Positions 7,892-14,412 of a DNA stretch of 15,041 nt are shown here, in pieces. This DNA is from Gp6-AA40 sp046732795 (GTDB lineage Bacteria > Acidobacteriota > Vicinamibacteria > Vicinamibacterales > UBA2999), in the NCBI GenBank assembly GCA_046732795.1, contig JBKPNV010000106.1, forward strand, positions 1 through 15,041, written 5' to 3'. Numbering within the stretch: the first letter of the stretch is position 1; each line of letters starts with the position of its first letter. The translations under genes were made by a program, and so were the position numbers. The notes under the pieces are model-generated. The model worked only from the letters and a program-made list of their open reading frames with translations, was not told the origin of the DNA and did not search any database.

Positions 7892-7947
7892 TGATGGATC
7901 TGGTCGAATCCTTCCGTCATCGCCTCTTGCTCTCACTGGTGCATTAA
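7888..7947 (+). CDS. 19-codon mini-ORF bridging aceF and lpd
   Basis: The ORF encodes MMMDLVESFRHRLLLSLVH. Its first ATG (7888-7890) overlaps the aceF TGA as ATGA, and its TAA (7945-7947) overlaps the lpd ATG as TAATG, so it exactly bridges the two genes. Lpd has no visible ribosome site of its own, so translation could be handed on through this ORF. The end, LLLSLVH, resembles the aceF C-terminus FLLSLVG; at DNA level the 15 nt at 7871-7885 and 7927-7941 agree at 12 positions. The sequence may therefore be a decayed partial copy of the aceF 3' end, or a real leader peptide. Three in-frame ATG codons occur in a row (7888, 7891, 7894). Whether it is translated is not shown by sequence alone. 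Confidence 0.4.
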   Translation: MMMDLVESFRHRLLLSLVH

Positions 7948-9359
7948 TGGCGGATTCGGTTCAGGTTGCGGTACTGGGCGCAGGCCCTGGCGGATATGCG
8001 GCGGCCTTTTATGCGGCTGACCTTGGCATGCAGGTGGCCCTCATCGATGAGGAAAAGAACCCCGGAGGCGTGTGCCTTTATCGCGGGTGCATCCCGTCGA
8101 AGGCGCTGCTGCACGTCGCCAAGGTGATCGACGAGGCGAAGCATGCCGGCAATTGGGGCGTCAGCTTCGCTGAGCCCGCCATCGACGTCGACAAGCTCCG
8201 CTCCTACAAGCAGGGCGTCGTCGACAAGCTCACGTCCGGCGTGGGTACCGTGGCGAGGCTTCGCAAGGTGAAGTTCCTGCAAGGGCGCGCGACGCTGACG
8301 AGCCCGAGATCGCTCACGGTGGCTGGCGCCGGTGGCACCGTCGAATTGCAGTTCGAGCACTTGATTCTGGCCACGGGCTCACATCCGACGCGGATACCGT
8401 CGCTGTCGCTCGACAGCCCGCGCATGATGGACTCGACATCGGGTCTCGAGCTTCCCGATGTTCCGAAGTCGCTGCTCGTCATCGGTGGCGGCTACATCGG
8501 CCTCGAACTCGGATCCGTGTATGCGACCCTCGGCAGCAAGGTGTCCGTTGTCGAAATGACACCGGGTCTCTTGCCAGGCGCCGATCGCGATCTGGTGGGA
8601 GTGCTCGAGAAGCGCCTCAAGAAGCTGTTCGCGGCGATCATGCTGAATACGAAAGTGGTGAAGGTCACGGAGGACGGCACCGGCATCCGCGTCACCTTCG
8701 AGGGCGACGTCGCCGAAAAGGAGCAACTGTTCGATCGCGTCCTCGTCGCCGTCGGCCGTCGTCCGAACTCGAAGATTCCGGGCCTCGAGACGACAGCAGT
8801 GAAAGTCGACGCAAAGGGATTCATCGAAACCGACCCGCAGCGTCGGACGGCCGAGCGCAATATCTTCGCCATTGGCGACGTGGCGGGCGAGCCGATGTTG
8901 GCGCACAAGGCATCGCATGAAGCGCGTGTTGCAGTCGAAGCGATCGCGGGCCACAAGGCGGTCTTCGAACCGCAGGCGATTCCTGCGGTTGTCTTCACCG
9001 ATCCCGAAATCGCGTGGTGCGGACTGACCGAGTCACAGGCCCAGGCCGAAGGAATCGAGATCGAGGTGGCCAAATTCCCGTGGGGAGCGTTGAGCCGTGC
9101 AATCACGGTGGACCGCCCCGAGGGGTTGACGAAGCTCGTGCTCGAACCGAAGACCGGGCGCGTGCTCGGCGTCGGCATTGCGGGTTCAGGAGCGGGGGAG
9201 TTGATCGCGGAGGGTACGCTGGCCATTGAGATGGGCGCGACCGCTGAAGACATGAAGCTCGTGATTCATCCGCACCCGACACTCTCCGAATCCGTGATGG
9301 AGAGCGCGGAAGTGTTCTTCGGGCAGAGTACGCACGTCTACAAGCCGAAGCGCAAATAG
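7947..9359 (+). CDS. lpd: Dihydrolipoamide dehydrogenase, E3 of pyruvate dehydrogenase
   Basis: A 470-aa FAD flavoprotein that re-oxidises dihydrolipoamide on E2 and reduces NAD+. The FAD-binding dinucleotide motif is GAGPGGYAAA (11-20). The redox disulfide lies in GGVCLYRGCIPSK (C43, C48). A second Rossmann motif GGGYIGLELG marks the NAD domain, and the FAD-contacting AIGDV follows. The C-terminal interface motif HPHPTLSE holds the catalytic H443 and E448. ATG 7947 gives the canonical N-terminus; the frame is open upstream to 7815, but that part overlaps the aceF catalytic domain. The start overlaps the TAA of the bridging mini-ORF, and no ribosome site is visible, which suggests coupled translation. 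Last gene of the PDH operon; it might also serve 2-oxoglutarate dehydrogenase or glycine cleavage encoded elsewhere. Confidence 0.95.
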   Translation: MADSVQVAVLGAGPGGYAAAFYAADLGMQVALIDEEKNPGGVCLYRGCIPSKALLHVAKVIDEAKHAGNWGVSFAEPAIDVDKLRSYKQGVVDKLTSGVGTVARLRKVKFLQGRATLTSPRSLTVAGAGGTVELQFEHLILATGSHPTRIPSLSLDSPRMMDSTSGLELPDVPKSLLVIGGGYIGLELGSVYATLGSKVSVVEMTPGLLPGADRDLVGVLEKRLKKLFAAIMLNTKVVKVTEDGTGIRVTFEGDVAEKEQLFDRVLVAVGRRPNSKIPGLETTAVKVDAKGFIETDPQRRTAERNIFAIGDVAGEPMLAHKASHEARVAVEAIAGHKAVFEPQAIPAVVFTDPEIAWCGLTESQAQAEGIEIEVAKFPWGALSRAITVDRPEGLTKLVLEPKTGRVLGVGIAGSGAGELIAEGTLAIEMGATAEDMKLVIHPHPTLSESVMESAEVFFGQSTHVYKPKRK

Positions 9360-9397
9360 TTCCGCGTTCGGGGTTCGAGGTTCGCAGGGAGGGCATC

Positions 9398-10399
9398 GTG
9401 ACCAAGTTGTTCGCGACGTTTGCACTCGCTGGTGTGGCGGGAGTTGCTGCTGCCGCGGCGCAGTCGTCGGCTGAGATGGAAAAGCACATCGCGGCGGCCA
9501 AGGCGGCGGCTGGCACCGAGCACACTGCGATCTTCAACCGCACCTGCAACGAAGCGCGGACGCTTGCGACGCCTCGTGAAGGCTCACCTGCAGGCGGGGG
9601 AGCCGGCGGCCGCGGTCGACGTGGAGGGGGCCCTCCCCCGACGCCAGCCCGCGAGACCTGGCATGCCGAACCGGCCAAGGTCTTTGACAACATGTACTAC
9701 GTCGGGATGACAGAGTATTCGTCGTGGGCGATCACCACGTCGCAGGGCATCATCCTCATCGACGCGATTTACGACTACTCGGTCGAGGACGAAGTGGTCG
9801 GCGGCTTGAAGAAGCTCGGATTGAATCCTGCCGATATCAAGTACGTCCTCGTCTCACACGGCCATCTCGATCATGCCGGCGGGGCAAAGTTCCTCCAGGA
9901 GAAATTCAACGCACGCATCCTCATGTCCGCTGCCGATTGGGACATGGTCGAGAAGCAGAACCCACCGTGGAAGCCGAAGCGCGACATGGTCGTGACCGAC
10001 GGTCAGAAACTGACGCTCGGTGATACGACCCTGACGATGTACATCACGCCGGGACATACGCCGGGCACGGTGTCGTCGATCGTGCCGGTGTTCGACAACG
10101 GTCAACGTCACATTGCGGCCGCGTGGGGCGGCACGGCGTTCAATTTCGGCCCTGACAAGACGCGGCTCCAGGCGTATGCGGCCTCGGCGATCCGATTCAG
10201 GGACATCGTGGCTGAAGCAGGCGCCGACGTGCTCTTTGCCAATCACACGGATTTCGACGGCACCAAGACCAAGATCCCGGCGCTGGCACAGAGGAAGCAG
10301 GGAAGTCCGCATCCGTATGTGATTGGCACGGATGCAGTGCAGCGTTATGTCACCGTTGCGAATGAGTGTGCACAGGCAGCGGTTGCCGCATTGCCCTGA
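9398..10399 (+). CDS. Exported metallo-beta-lactamase-fold hydrolase
   Basis: A 333-aa protein. The N-terminus (MTK, hydrophobic Ala-rich run, AAAQ near residue 22) looks like a signal peptide, so the protein is probably periplasmic. A Gly/Arg/Pro-rich low-complexity linker (about 62-84) separates a short N-terminal segment from the metallo-beta-lactamase domain. Metal ligands are HGHLDH (H154, H156, D158, H159), H220 in PGHTPGT and H283 in ANHTD, the pattern of the class B3-like branch, which binds two zinc ions. The substrate is unknown: family members include beta-lactamases, lactonases and many uncharacterised hydrolases, so resistance should not be assumed. GTG 9398 was chosen because AGGGAGG (9386-9392) lies 5 nt upstream. 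The gene follows lpd by 38 nt, in a spacer that has GTTCG-type repeat units; it could be read through from the PDH operon. Confidence 0.82.
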   Translation: MTKLFATFALAGVAGVAAAAAQSSAEMEKHIAAAKAAAGTEHTAIFNRTCNEARTLATPREGSPAGGGAGGRGRRGGGPPPTPARETWHAEPAKVFDNMYYVGMTEYSSWAITTSQGIILIDAIYDYSVEDEVVGGLKKLGLNPADIKYVLVSHGHLDHAGGAKFLQEKFNARILMSAADWDMVEKQNPPWKPKRDMVVTDGQKLTLGDTTLTMYITPGHTPGTVSSIVPVFDNGQRHIAAAWGGTAFNFGPDKTRLQAYAASAIRFRDIVAEAGADVLFANHTDFDGTKTKIPALAQRKQGSPHPYVIGTDAVQRYVTVANECAQAAVAALP

Positions 10400-10405
10400 C
10401 GCATA

Positions 10406-10533
10406 CAGTTCCATGTTCCAGGGTCCGAGTTCCGAGTTCGTGTTCAGAGTTCGGGAACGTCGAACCCGGAACCGGGAACCTTCTGGAACAATGAACACGA
10501 ACTGGGAACTCGGAACTCGGAACTTGGAACTGG
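10406..10533 (+). repeat. GGAACT-type low-complexity inverted repeat
   Basis: The left part (10406-10446) is made of degenerate GTTCC/GAGTTC units and the right part (10492-10533) of GGAACT/CGGAACT units, so the two halves are largely complementary (for example TCCGAGTTCCGAGTTC against its mirror on the right). The centre (10447-10491) carries more of the same, including GTTCGGGAAC and CCCGGAACCGGGAACC. The unit length is about 7-8 nt. It sits between the hydrolase gene and sdhC, and may form a large cruciform or terminator. No protein is encoded. Confidence 0.7.
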
Positions 10534-10537
10534 GAGG

Positions 10538-10568
10538 CGTTACGCCACAACGTAGCTGTGGTGTAACG
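10538..10568 (+). promoter_or_regulatory. 12-bp hairpin upstream of sdhC
   Basis: CGTTACGCCACA (10538-10549) pairs with TGTGGTGTAACG (10557-10568) around a 7-nt loop; the single difference becomes a G-U pair in RNA. It lies about 45 nt before the sdhC start and differs in sequence from the GGAACT repeat just before it. There is no T-run after it, so it may be an operator-like palindrome or leader stem rather than a simple terminator. No confident promoter boxes were found between it and sdhC. Confidence 0.5.
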
Positions 10569-10613
10569 TAATAAGGTTTGCCACTTGTATTTCGTCCCAT
10601 TCGGAGGCAGTTG

Positions 10614-11417
10614 ATGGAGGCAGTCCCCGTCAAGATCGTGCCGCGGACGTTCGGAGAAACCCGCCGGCGCGACTGGTGGTGGATCGAACCGATGATCGTG
10701 TTCACGGTCTTCGGCGGCTTTGTGGTGTATGCGACCTGGGCGGCGTTCCAGAACGCGCACTACACCTACGGCCCCTATCTTTCCCCGTTCTACTCGCCGG
10801 AGCTGTGGGGATCTTCTCACCATGCCTTATTCGGACCGAAACCGGATTGGTGGCCGGCGCTCGCGCCGTTCTCGCCCGCGCTGCTGATCCTGCCGTTCCC
10901 GGGTCTGTTTCGCTTTACCTGCTATTACTACCGCGGTGCCTATTACAAGGCGTTCTGGATGGACCCACTGTCGTGCACGGTGGGTGAGCCTCGTCACAGC
11001 TACTGGGGAGAGCGCACGCTCCCGCTCATTCTCCAGAACGTGCATCGCTACTTCGCATACATCGCCTGCATTTTTCTGCTGATTCTGTCCTACGACGTGT
11101 GGTTGGCGCTGTGGTTCACGAATCCGGCCACGGGTCAGCAGGAATTCGGCATCGGCGTCGGAACGCTGGTCCTCGCGGTGAACGTGGTGCTCCTCAGCTG
11201 CTACACGCTCGGATGCCACTCGATCCGTCACCTTGCAGGCGGCGTGAAGGACGAAGTTTCGAAGTCGCCAATGCGGCACACCTGCTACAACTGCTCGAGC
11301 GCGCTCAACGGCCGTCACATGCTGTTCGCCTGGATGAGCCTCTTCTCGGTCGCGCTGTCGGACCTGTATGTCCGTCTTTGCTCGATGGGCATCATCACTG
11401 ACGTGAGGCTCGTCTGA
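10614..11417 (+). CDS. sdhC: Succinate dehydrogenase membrane anchor, Sdh1-type
   Basis: A 267-aa integral membrane protein with about five hydrophobic segments (near 24-45, 80-100, 143-168, 178-200 and 235-257). It anchors SdhAB and passes electrons to quinone. The motif TCYYYRGAYYKAFW (102-115) and the CHSIRHLAGG segment (201-210) resemble the anchor of actinobacterial Sdh1 rather than the small SdhC/SdhD pair of proteobacteria. Cys and His are frequent after segment 4: C196, C201, H202, H206, H222, C224, C227, H235. Published work on mycobacterial Sdh1 describes a membrane-embedded Rieske-type iron-sulfur cluster in this subunit; whether the ligands match here was not checked. ATG 10614 is supported by GGAGG (10603-10607). 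The stop overlaps the sdhA start as TGATG. First gene of the sdhCAB operon. Confidence 0.88.
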   Translation: MEAVPVKIVPRTFGETRRRDWWWIEPMIVFTVFGGFVVYATWAAFQNAHYTYGPYLSPFYSPELWGSSHHALFGPKPDWWPALAPFSPALLILPFPGLFRFTCYYYRGAYYKAFWMDPLSCTVGEPRHSYWGERTLPLILQNVHRYFAYIACIFLLILSYDVWLALWFTNPATGQQEFGIGVGTLVLAVNVVLLSCYTLGCHSIRHLAGGVKDEVSKSPMRHTCYNCSSALNGRHMLFAWMSLFSVALSDLYVRLCSMGIITDVRLV

Positions 11418-13234
11418 TGGCGGCGTATCAGAGTTACAGCTACGACGTCCTCATCATCGGCGCTGGCGGGGCGGGTTTGCGCGCCGCGATCGAAGCCGCG
11501 TCGAGCGGGGTGTCCGTCGGCCTCATTTGCAAGTCGCTGCTCGGTAAGGCGCACACGGTCATGGCCGAAGGCGGCATGGCCGCGGCCATGGCCAACAACG
11601 ACGATCGCGACAGTTGGCGCGTGCACTTTGCCGATACGATGCGCGGCGGCCAGTACGTGAACAACTGGCGCATGGCAGAGTTGCACGCCAAGGAAGCGCC
11701 CGATCGCGTGCGCGAGCTGGAGGGCTGGGGCGCAGTGTTCGATCGTACGCCGGATGGGCGCATCAACCAGCGTAATTTCGGTGGTCACCGCTATCCGCGA
11801 CTGGCGCACGTCGGCGACCGGACCGGACTCGAGCTGATTCGCACGCTCCAGGATCATGCCGTCTATACGGGGATGACCGTGCACATGGAGCACACGGTCA
11901 TCGATCTGATTCTCGACAACGGTCGCGCCGCCGGCGTGCTCGCCTACGATCGCGAGCGCGGACGCTTCCACGTCTTCAACGCGAAGGCGATTGTGCTCGC
12001 AACCGGTGGCCTCGGACGCGCTTACAAGATCACCAGCAACAGCTGGGAGGGTACTGGTGACGGCCACGCGCTCGCCTATCGGGCCGGGGCAGAGCTGATC
12101 GACATGGAGTTCATCCAGTTCCATCCGACCGGGATGGTCTGGCCGCCGAGCGTGCGCGGAATTCTTGTGACCGAGGGTGTGCGCGGCGAGGGTGGCGTCC
12201 TCAAGAACAGCGAGGGACGCCGGTTCATGTTCGACGACATCCCGGACAACTACAAACCGCAGACGGCTTCCGATCCCGAAGAAGGCTGGCGCTATACCCA
12301 GGGCGACAAGAGCGCCCGTCGTCCGCCCGAGCTGCTCACCCGCGATCACGTCGCGCGCTGCATCAATCGCGAGGTCAAAGCCGGCCGCGGATCTCCACAT
12401 GGTGGCGTGTTCCTCGACATCGCGTGGATCAAAGAGAAGCTCAAGGACTCCGAGGCGCACATCATGCGCAAGCTCCCGAGCATGTATCACCAGTTCAAAG
12501 AGCTCGCTGATCTCGATATCACCAGGGAGCCGATGGAAGTCGGACCGACGACGCATTACGTCATGGGCGGTGTGCGCGTTGACGCCGACACCCAGATGTC
12601 GACGGTCCCGGGACTGTTCGCCGCAGGCGAATGCGCGTCGGGCATCAACGGCGCCAATCGCCTCGGCGGGAATTCACTGTCCGATCTGATCGTCTTCGGC
12701 AAACGCGCCGGCGAGTACGCGGCCACGTGGGCGAAGGAGCACCCGGTTCCCCGTGTGGACGATGGGCTGGTCGAGAGCGCGATGCGCGCGTCGCTTGCGC
12801 CGTTCGAGCGTGGCGACCGCGGAGAGAACCCGTACAAGGTGCAATCCGATCTGCAGGAGACGATGCAGGCGCTCGTGGGAATCGTGCGCACTGAGAGCGA
12901 GATGCGGGAAGCGCTCAAGTGCATCGCACAGTTCAAGGAGCGGGCAGCGCGCGTCGGTGTCGCGGGTCACCGCGAGTATCACGCCGGCTGGCACACGGCG
13001 CTCGACCTGCGCAACCTGCTCACCGTGTCCGAGGCGGTCGCGCGCTCGGCGATCGCGCGCAAGGAAAGCCGCGGCGGTCATTTCCGGGAAGACTACCCGG
13101 ACAAGGTCGCCGAGTTCAGCACGATCAACATCGCGGTGAGGCAGGGAGCAAGTGACGTGATGGAGATCGGCCGCATCCCGATCCCCCCGATCCCCGATCA
13201 CCTCAAGCAGGTGATCGAAGAACAAAAAACGTAG
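11417..13234 (+). CDS. sdhA: Succinate dehydrogenase flavoprotein subunit
   Basis: A 605-aa flavoprotein that oxidises succinate to fumarate. The FAD-binding GAGGAG motif is at 15-20 and the histidine for covalent FAD attachment is H46 in AHTVMAEGG. Active-site positions matching the family are H236 in FHPTG, E253 in TEGVRGEGG, R309, H380 in GPTTHYVMGG and R415 in GANRLGGNSL. The C-terminal helical domain is complete. The start ATG 11417 overlaps the sdhC stop by one base, implying coupled translation. The sdhC-sdhA-sdhB order and the nature of both partners make succinate dehydrogenase more likely than fumarate reductase, although the two cannot be fully separated by sequence. An 88-nt gap containing paired palindromes separates it from sdhB. 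Confidence 0.95.
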   Translation: MAAYQSYSYDVLIIGAGGAGLRAAIEAASSGVSVGLICKSLLGKAHTVMAEGGMAAAMANNDDRDSWRVHFADTMRGGQYVNNWRMAELHAKEAPDRVRELEGWGAVFDRTPDGRINQRNFGGHRYPRLAHVGDRTGLELIRTLQDHAVYTGMTVHMEHTVIDLILDNGRAAGVLAYDRERGRFHVFNAKAIVLATGGLGRAYKITSNSWEGTGDGHALAYRAGAELIDMEFIQFHPTGMVWPPSVRGILVTEGVRGEGGVLKNSEGRRFMFDDIPDNYKPQTASDPEEGWRYTQGDKSARRPPELLTRDHVARCINREVKAGRGSPHGGVFLDIAWIKEKLKDSEAHIMRKLPSMYHQFKELADLDITREPMEVGPTTHYVMGGVRVDADTQMSTVPGLFAAGECASGINGANRLGGNSLSDLIVFGKRAGEYAATWAKEHPVPRVDDGLVESAMRASLAPFERGDRGENPYKVQSDLQETMQALVGIVRTESEMREALKCIAQFKERAARVGVAGHREYHAGWHTALDLRNLLTVSEAVARSAIARKESRGGHFREDYPDKVAEFSTINIAVRQGASDVMEIGRIPIPPIPDHLKQVIEEQKT

Positions 13235-13308
13235 GCCGCGCAGGCTGAAGCCTGCGCTCTACGAGGCGCTCGACAGAACAGCGTAGAGCGGGGGCTTCAG
13301 CCCCCGCG
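13231..13308 (+). repeat. Paired REP-like palindromes between sdhA and sdhB
   Basis: Two hairpins face each other. GCGCAGGC-TGAA-GCCTGCGC spans 13238-13257, and GCGGGGGC-TTCA-GCCCCCGC spans 13288-13307. GCTCTACG (13256-13263) and CGTAGAGC (13282-13289) between them are also complementary, so the whole is two copies of one module (CGTAGAGCGNNGGCTTCAGCC) in inverted orientation. It begins at the sdhA stop codon. Related units flank aceF and follow sdhB. It may protect or attenuate the transcript between two subunits of one complex. Confidence 0.78.
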
Positions 13309-13322
13309 GAGACCATAACCAA

Positions 13323-14069
13323 ATGGCCCTGAGTACTGCGACATTCAAGATTTGGCGCACGCATCCAGAGAAGGACGGTACCTTCCAGACCTTTCACACC
13401 GAGGTCAGCGACGGCATGGTCGTCCTCGATGTCGTTCATAAGATTCAGGCGGAGCAGGCGCCCGATCTGGCGGTGCGGTGGAACTGCAAGGCGGGCAAGT
13501 GCGGGTCGTGCTCGGCCGAGATCAACGGCCAGCCGCGGCTGATGTGTATGACCCGACTCAGCCAGGTCAACCTGCACGAACCAGTGACCGTCGAGCCGAT
13601 GCGCGCATTCCCGCCCATCAAGGATCTCGTTACCGACGTGTCGTGGAACTTCCGCGTGAAGAAGGGTATCTCGAAGTTCAAGCCGCGCAAGCCCGACGCG
13701 CCCGATGGCACGTGGCGCATGGCGCAGAAGGATATCGATCGCGTGCAGGAGTTTCGGAAGTGCATCGAGTGCTTCCTCTGCCAGGACGTGTGTCACGTGC
13801 TGCGCGATCACAACAAGCACGACGAGTTCATCGGCCCGCGCTTCCTGGTCTACGCCGCGAATCTCGAGATGAATCCGCTCGACACCGAGGATCGCGTGCC
13901 TGCACTCAAGGACGCGCACGGCATCGGCTACTGCAACATCACGAAGTGCTGCACCAAGGTCTGTCCCGAGCACATCCACATCACCGACAACGCCATCATT
14001 CCGCTCAAGGAGCGCGTCGTCGATCGCTACTTCGACCCGATCACGAGGCTGCTGCGAATCTTGCAGTAG
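13323..14069 (+). CDS. sdhB: Succinate dehydrogenase iron-sulfur subunit
   Basis: A 248-aa electron-transfer subunit linking the SdhA flavin to the membrane anchor. The N-terminal ferredoxin-like domain carries the [2Fe-2S] ligands C55, C60, C63 and C75 (CKAGKCGSC, then MCMTR). The C-terminal domain has C147, C150, C153 and C214 for the [4Fe-4S] cluster and C157, C204 and C210 for the [3Fe-4S] cluster, as judged from alignment to the E. coli pattern; C209 beside C210 is extra. I recall a similar size for the SdhB of mycobacterial Sdh1. ATG 13323 begins right after the palindromic repeat; no clear ribosome site is seen, which is unusual for a subunit that must be made in equal amounts with SdhA. 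It closes the sdhCAB operon. Confidence 0.94.
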   Translation: MALSTATFKIWRTHPEKDGTFQTFHTEVSDGMVVLDVVHKIQAEQAPDLAVRWNCKAGKCGSCSAEINGQPRLMCMTRLSQVNLHEPVTVEPMRAFPPIKDLVTDVSWNFRVKKGISKFKPRKPDAPDGTWRMAQKDIDRVQEFRKCIECFLCQDVCHVLRDHNKHDEFIGPRFLVYAANLEMNPLDTEDRVPALKDAHGIGYCNITKCCTKVCPEHIHITDNAIIPLKERVVDRYFDPITRLLRILQ

Positions 14070-14078
14070 CAGCGGGCC

Positions 14079-14108
14079 TTCAGACCCGCCGAGGACGGCG
14101 GGTCTGAA
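14079..14108 (+). terminator. 12-bp perfect hairpin after sdhB
   Basis: TTCAGACCCGCC (14079-14090) and GGCGGGTCTGAA (14097-14108) are perfect complements around GAGGAC. The hairpin begins 10 nt after the sdhB stop and is preceded by GTAG and GCGGGCC, so it belongs to the same module family as the repeats at 6426 and 13231. It likely ends the sdh transcript, although a C-run rather than a T-run follows. The rest of the gap up to 14279 holds nothing I could identify. Confidence 0.6.
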
Positions 14109-14279
14109 CAACCACCCCCCCGCACTGTCTCGTCATTCGCTCACTCCGGCCAACCTGGTGATCCCGTTACGGTTCTGGAATCAGCTCGGCGGCCTGGACG
14201 TGCCGTCATGGGGCGTTCTGTGTCGTTTGTCCGGGTACATGGCTTGCGCCTGCTCTTGTTCGTACCTGGAGGCACAAGC

Positions 14280-14396
14280 ATGTCGTGGATTCTGTTTGCC
14301 CTACTCGTGGTCGCGGGGTTCGCCCTGCTGAAGGTGCGCCGCCGGCGCAAGTCGCGTGATTTCGGGAGCTCGTATTCCAGTTCGAAGGCGGCGTAA
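14280..14396 (+). CDS. Small single-pass membrane protein
   Basis: A 38-aa protein with one hydrophobic segment (MSWILFALLVVAGFALLKV, residues 1-19) followed by a positive stretch RRRRK (20-24) and a short Ser-rich tail. The charge pattern predicts the C-terminus in the cytoplasm. GGAGG (14268-14272) lies 7 nt before ATG 14280, a good ribosome site and the reason for choosing this start; an in-frame ATG at 14208 would add 24 residues but lacks a clear site. No family is recognised and no function is proposed. It stands alone after the sdh operon and is convergent with the PilZ gene. Its stop lies inside the terminator hairpin at 14387-14410. Confidence 0.55.
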   Translation: MSWILFALLVVAGFALLKVRRRRKSRDFGSSYSSSKAA

Positions 14397-14410
14397 CTCA
14401 AAACGCCGCC
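14387..14410 (+). terminator. Two-way terminator hairpin between convergent genes
   Basis: GGCGGCGT (14387-14394) and ACGCCGCC (14403-14410) are perfect complements around an 8-nt loop. The left arm overlaps the stop of the small membrane-protein gene and the right arm lies 2 nt past the stop of the minus-strand PilZ gene. The loop and flanks are A-rich on the plus strand. The position fits termination of both genes. Confidence 0.65.
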
Positions 14411-14412
14411 GC

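Noticed and set aside
7815..7946. N-terminal extension of Lpd
   Set aside because: It lies over the end of the aceF catalytic domain in another frame, and the canonical FAD motif begins soon after ATG 7947.
11315..12556. 413-codon minus-strand frame over sdhA
   Set aside because: Antisense shadow of sdhA with no recognised domain and no start context.
6426..14108. CRISPR array from repeated GC palindromes
   Set aside because: The units are widely separated, not regularly spaced, and lie singly between genes.
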